Shown piece by piece: positions 25,179-35,532 of a stretch of DNA of 64,000 bases; within the stretch, counting starts at the first letter, position 1, and the number at the start of each line of letters is the position of its first letter. Location of the stretch: assembly GCA_013396655.1 (NCBI GenBank), contig WBMV01000270.1, positions 266,566-330,565 on the forward strand, read 5' to 3'. Below the pieces are notes generated by a model, which was not told the origin of the DNA, searched no databases, and saw nothing but the letters and a program-made list of their open reading frames with translations. A program made the translations under genes and the position numbers. Source of the stretch: Campylorhamphus procurvoides. Its lineage: Eukaryota; Chordata; Aves; Passeriformes; Dendrocolaptidae.

Positions 25179-28100
25179 GTCAGTGCCGGCCGGGCTGCGG
25201 ACTCGCGGGGGGCGCTGGCGGACGGGGCCGGCTCCGGTGTCCTCTCCCGGGTGTCCTCTCCCGGGNGCATGTGCGCGGGGGCAGGGCCAGGGCCTTGGCC
25301 GGCCTTGGGCCCGCAGCCAGGTGGGGCTTTGGTGTGGGTTCTTTTTTTTTTTCCGGTCCTTATAAAGAACGAGAGTGTGGCCAGCGGCTCCGGGAGGTTG
25401 GTCCTCCCCTTCTTTTTGGCCCTAGTGAGGCCACAGCAGGAGTTCTGCACTCCTCAGTGCAGGAACGACAAGGACCTGGTGGAGACGTCAGGCAGAGGGC
25501 CACGAAGGTGTTGGGGGCACCTCTCTTATGAGAAGAGACTGCGGGAGCTGGGCCTGTTCGGTCTAGAGAAGAGGAGACTGAGCGGGGAGCTCGTTAATGC
25601 ATATAAACATCTCAAAGGCGGGTGCCAAGAGGATGGTGCCAGGCTCTTTTCGGTGCTGCCCAGCGACAGGGCAAGGAGCAACTGGCCACAAACGAAAACA
25701 CGAGATGTTTCACCTCAACATTAGGAAGGAACTTTTTTACACTGAGGGTGGCAGAGCACTGGAACAGGCTGCCCAGGGCGGTCGTGGAGTCTCATTCTCT
25801 GGAGACATTCCAAACCCACCTTGATGTATTCCTGTGTCACCTGCTGTAGGTGACCCTGCCTTGGCAGGGGGGACTGGATTTGGTGATCTACTGAGGTCCT
25901 TTCCAACCCTAACATGTCTNGTGCTATCGGCCGCCCGCGGGAGCGGCGGGTCGAGCGAAGGGTGCGGACAAGGCAGGGGCCCAGGGCCGGGGGAGAGGGC
26001 CGGAGCACAGGGCAGTGGGACAGGGCACAGGGGACAGGGCCGGGGCACAGGGCAGTGGGACAGGGCACAGGGGACAGGGCCGGGGCACAGGGCAGCGGGA
26101 CAGGGCACAGGGCCGGGGCACTGGCTCGGCCCCGCCGGGCCCGGTCCCGCCGCCACGGCCGCGCATGTGCGCGGGGGCAGGGCCAGGGCCTTGGCCGGCC
26201 TTGGGCCCGCAGCCAGGTGGGGCTTTGGTGTGGGTTCTTTTTTTTTTTCCGGTCCTTATAAAGAACGAGAGTGTGGCCAGCGGCTCCGGGAGGTTGGTCC
26301 TCCCCTTCTTTTTGGCCCTAGTGAGGCCACAGCAGGAGTTCTGCACTCCTCAGTGCAGGAACGACAAGGACCTGGTGGAGACGTCAGGCAGAGGGCCACG
26401 AAGGTGTTGGGGGCACCTCTCTTATGAGAAGAGACTGCGGGAGCTGGGCCTGTTCGGTCTAGAGAAGAGGAGACTGAGCGGGGAGCTCGTTAATGCATAT
26501 AAACATCTCAAAGGCGGGTGCCAAGAGGATGGTGCCAGGCTCTTTTCGGTGCTGCCCAGCGACAGGGCAAGGAGCAACTGGCCACAAACGAAAACACGAG
26601 ATGTTTCACCTCAACATTAGGAAGGAACTTTTTTACACTGAGGGTGGCAGAGCACTGGAACAGGCTGCCCAGGGCGGTTGTGGAGTCTCATTCTCTGGAG
26701 ACATTCCAAACCCACCTTGATGTATTCCTGTGTCACCTGCTGTAGGTGACCCTGCCTTGGCAGGGGGGACTGGATTTGGTGATCTACTGAGGTCCTTTCC
26801 AACCCTAACATGTCTGTAATTCTGTAATAAAGAATTTTCTGCCCCTTTCCCTCCCTGGAGGCTCTTCCTGTGCTATGTGTGCCCCGTGATGGGATGGCTC
26901 CCCAGGGCAGTGAGCAGAGCATACACTGGAGCTGCTGAACAGCAAATGGAGCTGTAATTTGACCCGTGCCAGTGTCCAGCTGCTTCTTTAGGTGAGGCTG
27001 TGCTTCATGCACTAGGGAGTCCATGGTGAAGGGCAGGTTCCCAAGCGACAGGAGCACTGGTTCGTGGTGCGAAGGGCTACCAGCCCCTGTCTGAGGTTGA
27101 ATTTCCAGAGTAATGTGCAGGTTACAGTCTCTCTCCCACTCAAAATGGTGTGGCTCCTGTTCCCAAACTCCAGTGGAATGTTCAGCGGATACCTTGAAGC
27201 CGTGCCTGGTGCCCAGGATGTATTTCACTTGCTCCTGTCATGGAGCGTCACAGCCACCTGGTAGTTCCCCTGCTGAGTTAGGGCTGTGTGCCATCAGCTG
27301 CCCTTGTTAAAGAGCCTGACCCACTTAAGATAGGCAATGCGCCATAGGCCTGACACTTCTGTTCACGTCTTTTATGACAGGGGGGCCCAGGGGGGCTGAT
27401 CCCTGCAATTCATCTGTCTTAACTTTCTGCCCAAACTCAGTTGGGCCTTTTGCAAAAAATACCTAAGCCAGGCAGGCATCTCTGCATTGAATGCAAACAT
27501 GAAGGAGGGTTGGGAGCTTGATGTGTTTACAGTCAAATCTGATAGGTTGTTCTGATTAATTGATGGGAATGCAGTATCCAGTTTGAAGGGCTTTGATTGT
27601 TCAGATAACAATCAGGGAAAAGTTGGTCTCTTAGGCTGTTACAGAAGTGCTTTAACAACGACTACAAGCAAAAGAAGTCACTTCAAAAACTGTGGGGAAA
27701 AACTAATTGACATGATTAAAGTTTAATTGCATTTTCATTTTTAGTTTTATCCATTATTTTAAATTGATAAGTTTTGGATGGGAATTTCAGCAGTGTTTTA
27801 TGACCTAATTTTGCTGTTAACTGAAGTTTTGATTTTACTTTCATACATGTCTGTGGATATGGGAAATATGCTCCTTATTCTGAGTGACACCAGAGGACAT
27901 TAAATACTTAATAAATACTTAATACTTATTGTATAAACTTCAAGTTATATAAAACCATGTTACTGTACTTACAATTGCACTAATGTACATTTTTGCTATG
28001 TAGCAGTGAGAAACTCAAGTTGTAGGAGTTCAGGTTAATACCTCCAGAAAATAAGTGTGCTGTTCCACATCTGCATTGCCTTCTTACAAGTTTGTCTGCA

Positions 28101-30948
28101 GTAATGCAAAGACGTTAAGTATAAGCGGATGGGAAGGGGACATGCAGATGCCACCTTTGCTTGCCACAGTCATTCAGAGGTGGGATGCATTCAAAGTCTG
28201 TATGATTGAAAGAACCTCTTTTGTATGGGGATTACCGTTTCAGTCTGGCAGGGAAGGTGTGATGCAGTGAAAGGGCAAGAGGCTAAGCCAGTGTCACTGA
28301 TTCAGGGTAAATTTTTGTATTGACTCCTGTGTGTATGGAATACATGCTAAACTAAACACAGACAAGGAAATGTTCAGAAAATGTGAGCTTGTAGCTTCCT
28401 CTGAAAGACTTTTAGGTCTGGATGGGATGCTCAGGGGATGTACAGGGGAGCCTGGTATGCAAATGTGCACTTTTAGGTCAATGGTGGTTTTTTGTTGTAT
28501 TTTTTTAAACTTGCCTTAGAGTGGCTGCCCTGGTTTAAGTTGATAAATTAGATCAGTGTAGTTTTGTTAAACCTGGTTTGCTTATTTAAAAATAACCCGG
28601 GCTGGGAGAAGGAGCCAGAAACATTCACACACACAGAGTGTGACTCCTAATACAACTTTATGAATTTTAAAGCCATGTTGCCGAACAGTATGGCAACCAA
28701 ACAACTTGGGTCAGGACGTTTAATAGTTTCAAATCATCCCATGTTATCTTCCCAGAGCTTTTCCCATGTCCATGAAGTTAGTGGAAGTTTTTCCATTAAC
28801 CTTTGTGGCCTATGTTTCTGGTTAGGTGACATTAATTATCTATCGTCTGTAAATGAGGGAAATAATATATTTTTCATAAAACATCCACTTCTAAATAGCC
28901 ATTGTAGGAGAGAATGTGTGGAACAGTGCCTGAATTGTGTCATTCTGCTTCAGAGTTTTAATTTACAGAGCAGGGAGCAAAGATACTTCATATACTAAAC
29001 CTTCAGTTTTTATTTAAACATACATTTACTTCAGTCAATTGGTATTTGAGTTGTGAGCTGGGGGTGAACTCTTTGTAATTAACTTTAATTTTCTTGGGTG
29101 TTAGTAGATTGACAAACATCTTGTTTATTTGCAAGCTTTAGTACTATGTAGGTTTTCAAAAAGTGCCAGTCAAAATAGAAGATTTGAGGTTTCATTGATT
29201 TAACATTTAGAACTCTGTTACCCTGAATTGAGTGAATTATTACTGAAATAGTGCTTTTAAGTTCTGTATCAGATGTCATTGCAGAATGCTGCCTGTTAGG
29301 CCTCAAGGTGCTCCCTTACACCAGATACAGGTGTCTCTGTAGGCAGAACCTTGCTAGGTTGCTTTCTGAGCAACATTTAAAATCTGTGTGTTTGTGTGTG
29401 TAATGGTATGTCTTGATCTTCAGGGTAGATAATTTCCTTGATCTCACAGTTAGTTGACCCTGAATTCTAAGTTGGGTAAAGATACAGGTAAGACTTTAAA
29501 AAAAAAAAGTGTATGCTTTTATTTTGTCTGCTTTCTAACCCTGATGACAATATGCAATTTTTATTCAGATTAGTGCACAGCTTCATGAATCACAGTTCAC
29601 TGTTCAGTAGTTTTTTATTGCAGTTTAATGGGCTGGAATAACTGGATAGTGATTTAAGTAGGAGTTTATGCATACATATTTTTATATATATGTATGTAAT
29701 GTATGTTTCACTTCAGGTTTTAAAAGAGGTGCAGATCCTGGAATGCCTGAGCCAACTATCTGGAGGTATGTATCGGTTCCAAATGTACCTACAAACCCAG
29801 TGGAGATAGTGGTTTGGATGTTATCTCTGGACAGCAACAGTTGTGATTATTGCTTTTGCCCATCCTTTGTTTTCAGTTGTTGTGGTTCTTGTTTCTTTAG
29901 AAATTCAAATGACAAGTCAGCAAAGCTCTAGTTCTTGAACGGGCCTTTCTCCTAATCTTGCATGGCTTTTAATACATGGAACTTCCTGTACCTTTTCAGT
30001 GGCAGCTGCCCTTCAAATAATCTGTTGTAGAGCTAGTTGGTGCAAGTTTCTGCGCTGAGGAGTAACTTACCAGCTTTCTAGCACAAGCTTAAAACACAAC
30101 CCAATCTCCTTCTGCCTTTGCAAATGTGGCACTGCATAAAAGTTGCATGAAATAAAGTATTAGTCACTGTCATGAAGCAAAGTACATTTGCTCATATTCT
30201 CTTTTTCTTGTGGGACTTTTTGTTGGTGCTGCGTGTCATGGCATTAGTGATGCTTAAGTTCTAGTGGTATTTGAGTTTTATTGAAGGGCCTCCATAGGTC
30301 ATAACTAAATAAAGTTAGGAAGAAAGGGTGACTCTTCAATTTTTCTTGAAGTACTTTTGATTACTGTGCAGGATCAGATATTTCTAAAACTAATAATCAA
30401 TGGACCATATTGTTTGCCAAATCATATATTAACTTTTCTAACTTCACATAGTTACAATGCATGGAAATCTCATTTTTAGGATTCAATGACTCAGTAGAAA
30501 CAGTAGAAAATATGTGGGAAAAAGTGTCAAGGTCATGTTACAATTTCAGTAGAATCTTCAGGAGTCTTAAGACCTAAATTGCTGCAGTTGCTTGCTTGTA
30601 TTTCTGGTTTAGCTGCACTAGTGGTTTGAGACTTCTTTTCTTGGTCCATTAAGTGTGTCTCTGCACGGGTAAAAATATTTCATACCAGAATATATGCATG
30701 TAGATACCAGAAGCAGATGTTTGGGATAATCTGAAGCTTACAGACACTCATTTTCCTGAGCATGTTTGTGCTCTGTAGGCTTAAATTTTATTTTAAAGGT
30801 GTCGTTATTTCAGTATTTTGGGAGTTAGCATTTATAGGGCTGTTCCTCCAGACCTGTGTTTTACAAACATCAATGTAAAGATAAGTACGTGCTGCAAATC
30901 TGACTTTCATTTCCTCCCCCCTCCCCTTTCAGTCTACTTTGGGGATGA
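25076..30948 (+). CDS. TOMM7: Mitochondrial import receptor subunit TOM7
   Basis: Tom7 is a small tail-anchored subunit of the TOM complex in the mitochondrial outer membrane. It modulates assembly of the Tom40 pore and, in vertebrates, stabilises PINK1 on damaged mitochondria. Coding exons are 25076-25178, 29717-29765 and 30933-30948, all with GT-AG introns. Joined, they give 55 residues, the same length as human TOMM7. The N-terminal cytosolic part starts [18 protein letters not shown] and the single membrane segment spans about residues 20-37 ([15 protein letters not shown]). The [10 protein letters not shown] loop and the SLLWG end match the family. Human has Leu where residue 50 is Trp here (ATC TGG at the exon 2 end). 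Intron 1 contains two assembly gaps and a redundant 653-bp contig, so its real length is uncertain. The identification is secure. Confidence 0.96.
25237..25265. repeat. Two copies of a 14-bp GC-rich unit abutting a gap
   Basis: The unit GTGTCCTCTCCCGG occurs at 25237-25250 and 25251-25264. The sequence then runs into the N at 25266. The gap probably interrupts a longer minisatellite in TOMM7 intron 1. Confidence 0.75.
25266..25266. other. Assembly gap (single N)
   Basis: A single undetermined base in GC-rich TOMM7 intron 1. It marks the left edge of the redundant contig 25267-25919. The true gap size is unknown. Confidence 0.95.
25267..25919. repeat. Redundant contig, first copy of a 653-bp duplication
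   Basis: Bounded by N on both sides and matching 26163-26815 at a constant offset of 896. I saw one difference, a C/T at 25778 versus 26674 in a CpG context. The whole piece is contained in the downstream contig. It is best explained as an unmerged overlapping or alternative-haplotype contig rather than a tandem duplication. Confidence 0.93.
25420..25919 (+). mobile_element. CR1 LINE 3' end (redundant copy, cut at gap)
   Basis: Same element as the one at 26316-26828, present again because the contig is duplicated. It stops at the N at 25920, before the terminal octamer repeat. Confidence 0.88.
25920..25920. other. Assembly gap (single N)
   Basis: Right edge of the redundant contig, within the terminal part of a CR1 element. 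The following sequence (GC-rich, starting GTGCTATCGG) is unrelated to the CR1 tail, which confirms a contig junction here. Confidence 0.95.
26001..26118 (+). repeat. 40-bp GC-rich minisatellite, about 3 copies
   Basis: Units start at 26001, 26041 and 26081 (CGGRGCACAGGGCAGYGGGA and onward). The first two are nearly identical and the third is shortened. The plus strand has closely spaced runs of three or four G, so it is G-quadruplex-prone. It lies in TOMM7 intron 1, just after an assembly gap. Confidence 0.9.
26163..26815. repeat. Second copy of the 653-bp duplicated segment
   Basis: This copy lies inside a continuous contig and has natural flanks on both sides: the minisatellite to the left and the complete CR1 tail to the right. 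It is therefore the copy to keep when the redundancy is removed. Confidence 0.93.
26316..26828 (+). mobile_element. CR1 LINE 3' end, forward orientation, in TOMM7 intron 1
   Basis: The sequence starts at CCCTAGTGAGGCCACAGCAG, with an internal deletion compared with the usual CR1 3' region. It then encodes the decayed CR1 ORF2 C terminus ([20 protein letters not shown] in one frame). The 3' UTR follows (GCACTGGAACAGGCTGCCC, GGTCCTTTCCAACCCTAACA), ending in the octamer-like tail AATTCTGTAA. It is in the same orientation as TOMM7 and is not a host coding region. Confidence 0.93.
26829..29716 (+). other. TOMM7 intron 1, remainder
   Basis: AT-rich intronic sequence with no supported exon. A short TG-rich run lies near 29385-29402. 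Open frames here are short and without recognisable motifs. Confidence 0.8.
29717..29765 (+). CDS. TOMM7: TOMM7 coding exon 2
   Basis: The acceptor is TTTCACTTCAG ending at 29716. The exon completes Gly35 and encodes [15 protein letters not shown] plus two bases of Ser51. The donor is GGAG|GTATGT. Confidence 0.95.
30933..30948 (+). CDS. TOMM7: TOMM7 coding exon 3 (terminal)
   Basis: A strong acceptor (CCCCTCCCCTTTCAG, ending 30932) is followed by T CTA CTT TGG GGA TGA. This completes Ser51 and encodes LLWG and stop. Only 16 bases are coding, so gene finders tend to miss this exon. A longer frame across it (30818-31036) is spurious. Confidence 0.94.
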
Positions 30949-31155
30949 AGGATGTGGTGGTCCTGTTCTAGAACCAGCTGATGGACAGAGAGTGTCTGAA
31001 GATACGTACATTCCAGAGGATGAGGCCGACACTTAGACCAGCTGGCACAATCAGCTTGCTAAAGACATAGGTTGTACATACAACAAAGTGAAGTTTATAT
31101 GGACCTAACTTATTTGAATTACAGTGTAATTAAATAAATACAATTTGAATGGATA
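30949..31155 (+). other. TOMM7 3' UTR
   Basis: Follows the TGA at 30946-30948. It is about 200 bases long and ends shortly after the AATAAA at 31133-31138. The exact cleavage site is inferred. Confidence 0.8.
31133..31138 (+). terminator. TOMM7 polyadenylation signal
   Basis: Canonical AATAAA about 185 bases after the stop codon, followed by a T-rich stretch (GTTGTTTTTAGTC, from about 31159). It is the first canonical signal after the stop. Confidence 0.8.
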
Positions 31156-31159
31156 AACG

Positions 31160-34100
31160 TTGTTTTTAGTCTTTACATAAGTATAATATATATATATATT
31201 TCTTTATAACAGAAGGATAACCCATTGTGTGGGTTCTGTTTTGGATTTGTTTTTTAATTCCAAAATATGGTGATACTCAACCCCCATATTTATCCCTGTT
31301 ACGACCATCATTTGGGTAAAGATTCCTCCTTATCTTAACAGTAACCAGAAAACTGAGCTAATGTTTTAAATACTTTGGTATTCTTCAAAGATTCCTTCCC
31401 CAAATGTTCATAAGCCCCTGTGGCTAGTTACTATGCTGACCTGTTTAGGTTTTTTTAATTCCTCCTTGGATTTTTTTTCCCTAGCACAGTCAGATGGTAA
31501 AAAGTACACTTTTATGCCAAATTTGCCCTTAAATACTATCTACATTTCCTGGGATTTAGGACGGAGGGGAAGGACTCAACAAGAGTGCTCTGTGAGTTTG
31601 TGTGTTTATAGTGCTTTTACTGTAAGAGGAAGTTATTAATGTGTAACTGAAGGAAGAAAACAAGTATACTAAACAAGATATATCCTGCATTTTTATGTTG
31701 AAGTCTTGCTCTTTGGACCGTTGTTTTGGCATCATTTGGTTTTCTCCCTTTTTAACACTGAAGTTCAAGCACTAAAATGGTGATTGCATGGTTTCTGTTA
31801 AAGAGAAACTGTGTTGGGTAGATTGTTCTGTCCACTCCGGAACTGTGTAGGCTAGTTTGTATCTCTGCAGTGGTTTTTGAAAAAAGGGTTTATTGGCCCC
31901 AAATTATTATTGCAATGAAGGTATTCTGTATTTTCGCTTGACTTTTCTTTTTTAATCTCCATAGATTTTCAGACATTTTTACATTAATTAAATGTTTAAG
32001 TAATAGGGAATTCTTTGGTTTTTAATCTGCCATGAAAATCTATGCTAAATTGTTACTCTGTTTAAGGGCAGACATGATTGGAAAAAAATGAGAAATGAAC
32101 CAAGAGAAAAAAATTAAATTGAAAGATAAGAATTTGGAAGAAAAAAAGTGGAAACATTTACAAGGGCTAATGCAAACCACCATGTTCCTTAAAATTCCAT
32201 TAATCATGACAATTTAATCAAATGTTATAAAACAGTGGAATAGCTAATGATAATAGTCTGCTGACAGGGGAATAGAGCAAGGACTGAACACAGAACATTT
32301 CCTTGTGACCATATATCCTTTTGCTAGTGCAGCTTTTCTAGTGTCTTTTTTTAATGGTAACTTGAGATTAATATAACCACTCATATATCTTAAATAATGA
32401 AAGGATTTCAAATTCTGATCCTTTTTCTTGACAGATCCTAATTACAGTAGTAAAGACATAATCTGTTGGTACTTGATAGTGGCTTTAATCATGATCAGGA
32501 ACATTTTTCTTGTGTTAAATCTAGTGTAACCACTCGACATATTCAATACTAAGGGATACCATACTCAGCGTGAAGTAACTCACTCAGATTTTGCGTTTCA
32601 CAAGGGTGTACAATACCAAAAGTGCAGCAGTGGGTAGATGGACCCAAACACCTGCAGGAGTGTATTTCATGTGGTCTGTTCCATGTCAGACATTTGGAGA
32701 TGTGGTTTGTGAGTCTTAACCGCCACACGGTTGCTCTGTTTGCTTTCCAAGCATGATAGGATTTATCAAGAGGTAGCGAACAGGGAAGTGTCCTTACCTC
32801 TCTCATTAAAAGTTTTACAAAAGCATGGATATTTCAAGCCCAGGCCAGAGACTATGACCTCCCCATCCTGAAAATTTCTCTTAAAAGTAGTTGCAGGTCA
32901 GCTTTTTTGAGACTTGGAATTATGGGATTATTATTGCTTATGCAATTCTTAATTTAAGCACATTGAATAGCAAAGTTTTGGTAGTTCACAGCTACTCAAG
33001 TATGTTTCAGGAAAGTTATTAGCATAGAACCCTTGAGTTTTCAAATTGAGGAGAATAAAAGTCTTTCATGGTACCCTCAAGTCTAGTCAAATTGAATGCC
33101 AATATGTAGTATTTTTCGTTTATACATATAGAATTTTCTTCCATGTAGTATGCTTTCTGTAATTAAAAGGTGAGTAGAACTCCTTAAATAAACACTCATT
33201 TTTTCTTGTAGGAAAAGAAAAAAAGTAGTATTAGTCATAAGTCTTGGTAATTAATTGTAAAATTTAAAAAATGGAAATTTTTCCTTCGTGTTTAAAAGTC
33301 TTTGGTAGCAATAATTTGAAGTTACTTTGCTGTTTTTGTCATTTTCACAAAATTTAGACGTGCTTATAAGGGCAGATCAGTGTTCTGTGAAGTTATACAT
33401 TAAACAGATTCCTATGAAGAATCTTAATTCCCTAAAATAAGTTCAGCAAGTGTGCTAGTTTTAGCCAGACTGGGGGGGTTTGATGTGCTAGGGAGAAGAG
33501 GGCAGGTCTCTGGATTGAAGGGGAAGGACTGTCATGTTTTTCAAGGCTGTGGGCTGAGGACTTAGGTGTTATTTGTTCCAAGTGCTTATGAGTTTTGCCT
33601 TTATATCCTCCCAGTAAAACTTTTTCAAGTTTTATTTTACTGTCAGTTGGGAGTCACCTAGAAAAGAACAAACAGGAGCTCCCCTGCTTGACTGTCAGTG
33701 ATTTACTGACATTGATCTCTGTCAGTGAATCAGTGGCTTACACAGCCAGGTATGGTTTATTTTTTGTGGTGGGGTTTGTGATGCAGTTGTGTGAGACCAC
33801 ATGTGAACTCAGTGTTGGAATAAACTCAGTGAGTGTAGTTTACTGAAAATTGAGTTGTGACTTCCACAGCTGAGCTCAGGACCACAGTCTAGATGTCTAA
33901 AATAAAAAAAATCATTGATGTCTTCCTGTGTTCTGTGGAGATTGTACTGACTTTCATGTATCCAGTTGATCTTACCTGGAGATAGGGATTGTTCGGCTTT
34001 GTGCCTTCAAAGTGGAAGTGGAGTGTGCTTGTGGTTGCCTTAGTGTCAGGGATATACTGCAGGTGGGAGGCTGTCCCTGGAGCCTGTTGTACTTGGTGAC

Positions 34101-35420
34101 AAACAATTGCACAAGGGACCCAGAGGAATGTTTCCATCTGGACCAATCTTAGGAAGATCAAAGGCTGCTCTGCTTACTGCCATGCTTGCCTAAAGTGAAG
34201 GCATCTTGAGGATCTCAATGGAAGAAGAATGCCCTGTCTCAAGTGACCTGCAGTCCTGTGCCCATGGTGCTTTCACATCAGGAAGACAACATTTCTCCTT
34301 GTCAGAAGGTGCTGGTCTGTCTCTTGGCCTCCTCCTGTGAAGGTGGCAAAGGTAGCAGTGGCTTTTGGTTGGTCTCCAAGGAGGGTGTCTGTGAATGAAG
34401 GATCATTCCTAACTCAGGACTGAAGGAATGGACTGTTTCTAGCCAGTCTGTGAGTGAAATACCAGCAAAATGCCAGGAGCTTATTGTGGGCAAGAAGCAA
34501 TACAGTGTCCTGCCATCTGAGTATCTTGTTTGCTGGCACACTGACCAGAAAAGCTGCTGGTGATTTTACCATTCAGGAATAATTTCTATATTTTTTTTGT
34601 CCTTCTTATATTTTCTTAAAACTGGCTTTCCCTTTACTGTATTCAGGTGAAGTCGAAAGATCCGATACAACTTGGTACCATTTGGTAATCATGGTGAGCC
34701 TGTCGTGGTGACAGGCCCTTTAGCAAAACATTTCCTGCCAGCTTGGCTCTAAGGAGTGGCACAGCAAGCAGTGCAAAGAGGGATAAAGACAGGCCAAAAG
34801 ACAAGCAGGAAGGAAGGGAGGGACAGAGTTATGGTCCTGAAAAGAGAGTAAAGACAAGGAGGTCAGTCAGAACAACTACAGAGAGTTTTAAAAATGGAGA
34901 AGACTTTTAAAGGTGACAGTGAGGTAAGAAGTGAGAAAAACATGCATATAAGAGAAGGAGGCACATGACACTTGGTGTGATGCTGAGGGAGTCTTGAGTT
35001 TGGTGGTTTTTTTGGTCTCGGTGTTTGGACTGTGGAACTCCTGGTAGTAGGCTGTGGAAAAAATGGCCAGTTTAATGTCATCACTAAACAAAAGAGAAAA
35101 AACAAGATCTGGATTTCACTGTAAATTTGTTCTTAAAAAATTAATCTACAAAGGAACCTACCTGTTTGCTCAAAAAATTCTTCAAGCGATGGCCAATTGT
35201 GAGGCAAAATTAAGGTGATAAGTTTGGAACAGGTATTTCCTTCTGCTACAAATTTCTGGTACAAAGTAACTGTACTGTATCTCATCAGTGAAATAGGCTA
35301 TGTGCTTTTTTCCTTGAGTTAATGTATGAGCAAAACTCCTATTAGCTTAAACTATAGCTTTTAAACACTGCAGAACAAAGCAACATTCAGAATTTTGTCA
35401 CAGCAGGCCCCTGTGTTGGC
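31160..35420. other. Intergenic DNA between convergent TOMM7 and IL6
   Basis: AT-rich, no supported gene. An (AT)n run lies at 31186-31198. Open frames near 33595-33846 (plus) and 33889-34541 (minus) have no recognisable motif. In mammals these two genes are also adjacent and tail-to-tail but farther apart. Confidence 0.55.
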
Positions 35421-35424
35421 AAAG

Positions 35425-35532
35425 TATAAAAGCTGTTCTTTGCTGCTTTGTATATCTGTCTTCCAAAATGGCTGTAAGTGACAAAGTGCTGCTTAAGAAC
35501 TACTCTTCTTGCATTGTGTTGTAAGTGACAAA
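35425..35532 (+). promoter_or_regulatory. Candidate TATA box with short ORF and splice-donor-like repeat
   Basis: TATAAAAG lies at 35425-35432. An ATG follows at 35468, opening an 18-codon frame that stops at 35522-35524. The ATG GCT is followed by GTAAGTG, an ideal splice donor. The 12-mer GTAAGTGACAAA is repeated exactly at 35474-35485 and 35521-35532. The layout resembles a TATA-driven first exon, but nothing downstream identifies a gene, and the match could be chance in AT-rich DNA. Confidence 0.22.

Noticed and set aside
24551..25724. Long overlapping open frames of 220-373 codons around TOMM7 exon 1
   Set aside because: GC-rich CpG-island DNA is poor in stop codons. The frames run through CR1 sequence, introns and an N, and change composition abruptly.
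26001..26118. Possible CRISPR-like array (period 40)
   Set aside because: Units are directly adjacent with no unique spacers, in a vertebrate intron. It is a minisatellite.
25834..26427. Gly/Gln/Arg-rich open frames
   Set aside because: They translate the 40-bp GC minisatellite in TOMM7 intron 1 and cross an N.
30818..31036. Open frame ending EDTYIPEDEADT across TOMM7 exon 3
   Set aside because: It is in a different frame from the TOMM7 terminal exon, which stops at TGA 30946-30948. The rest is 3' UTR.
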